This document shows positions 7,480 through 7,605 of a DNA stretch of 7,605 nt, one piece after another; position 1 is the stretch's first letter; each line of letters starts with the position of its first letter. Under the pieces are notes generated by a model. The model was not told where the DNA came from. It ran no database searches and saw nothing but the letters and a program-made list of their open reading frames with translations. Location: contig CAKRRF010000067.1 of assembly GCA_934394985.1 (NCBI GenBank), forward strand, positions 1 through 7,605, read 5' to 3'. Made by a program: the position numbers and the translations under genes. Origin of the DNA: an uncultured Marvinbryantia sp. GTDB lineage: Bacteria > Bacillota > Clostridia > Lachnospirales > Lachnospiraceae.

Positions 7480-7605
7480 TTAAGCAAGTTTGCTCTTTGC
7501 AAGTTCTGCAAGTGTTGCAAATCCTGCCGCATCATTAACAGCCATATCAGCCAGAACTTTTCTGTTCAGTTCTACACCTGCAAGCTTCAGACCATACATA
7601 AATTT
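7480..7605 (-). CDS. rplT: 50S ribosomal protein L20, C-terminal part (gene continues past the right edge)
   Basis: The minus strand from the right edge translates to 41 residues and [23 protein letters not shown], then [21 protein letters not shown]. This is the C-terminus of L20 (family pattern [22 protein letters not shown]), an early-assembling 23S rRNA-binding protein of the large subunit, usually about 118 residues and encoded in infC-rpmI-rplT. Only the end is present, so the start, the neighbours and the leader control cannot be seen. The terminator that follows fits rplT being the last gene of its operon. Confidence 0.95.
   Translation of the reverse strand, partial: KFMYGLKLAGVELNRKVLADMAVNDAAGFATLAELAKSKLA

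Overview
The window looks like chromosomal DNA of a gut-type anaerobic Firmicute, most likely a Lachnospiraceae member. The basis is the protein sequences (enolase, pyruvate formate-lyase and its activase, an Rpn/PD-(D/E)XK protein with an EEGRKEG-type tail, ribosomal protein L20), strong Shine-Dalgarno sites and AT-rich intergenic DNA with sigma-A-type promoters. This assignment is inference; no database search was possible.

Layout from right to left, since most genes are on the minus strand. The 3' end of rplT (7480-7605) closes with a strong terminator (7431-7460). Next is a 355-codon minus-strand frame (6348-7415) that is clearly built from pieces of a family-2 glycoside hydrolase (beta-galactosidase type) but lacks the catalytic core. 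A small unknown plus-strand gene (5906-6343) runs toward it; its terminator lies inside the end of the GH2-like frame. Divergent from the small gene is eno (4428-5726), followed without a visible terminator by pflB (2110-4362) and pflA (1343-2107), which ends in a long hairpin terminator (1268-1314). Farther left is a broken Rpn-family nuclease gene (426-1094), its probable terminator (368-395), and two tandem strong promoters plus a leader typical of an rRNA operon (1-340), whose 16S gene would lie beyond the left edge.

Metabolically, eno-pflB-pflA is a coherent unit. Enolase makes phosphoenolpyruvate, which becomes pyruvate, and pyruvate formate-lyase, activated by the radical-SAM activase, splits pyruvate into acetyl-CoA and formate under anoxic conditions. 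The eno promoter carries two 16-bp operator-like palindromes (GTTAG-N6-CTAAC) exactly 21 bp apart, one covering the -10 box and one just after the predicted start. This suggests an unidentified dimeric repressor controls the whole unit.

The most interesting points are: (1) the double operator at eno; (2) the Rpn locus, where the nuclease core is deleted and a stop codon added, yet the C-terminal part keeps a perfect ribosome-binding site, as would be expected if an intragenic antitoxin-like product survived its toxin; (3) the non-catalytic GH2-like protein; and (4) the uncharacterised cysteine-containing protein divergent from eno. I saw no CRISPR array, insertion sequence or tRNA gene.
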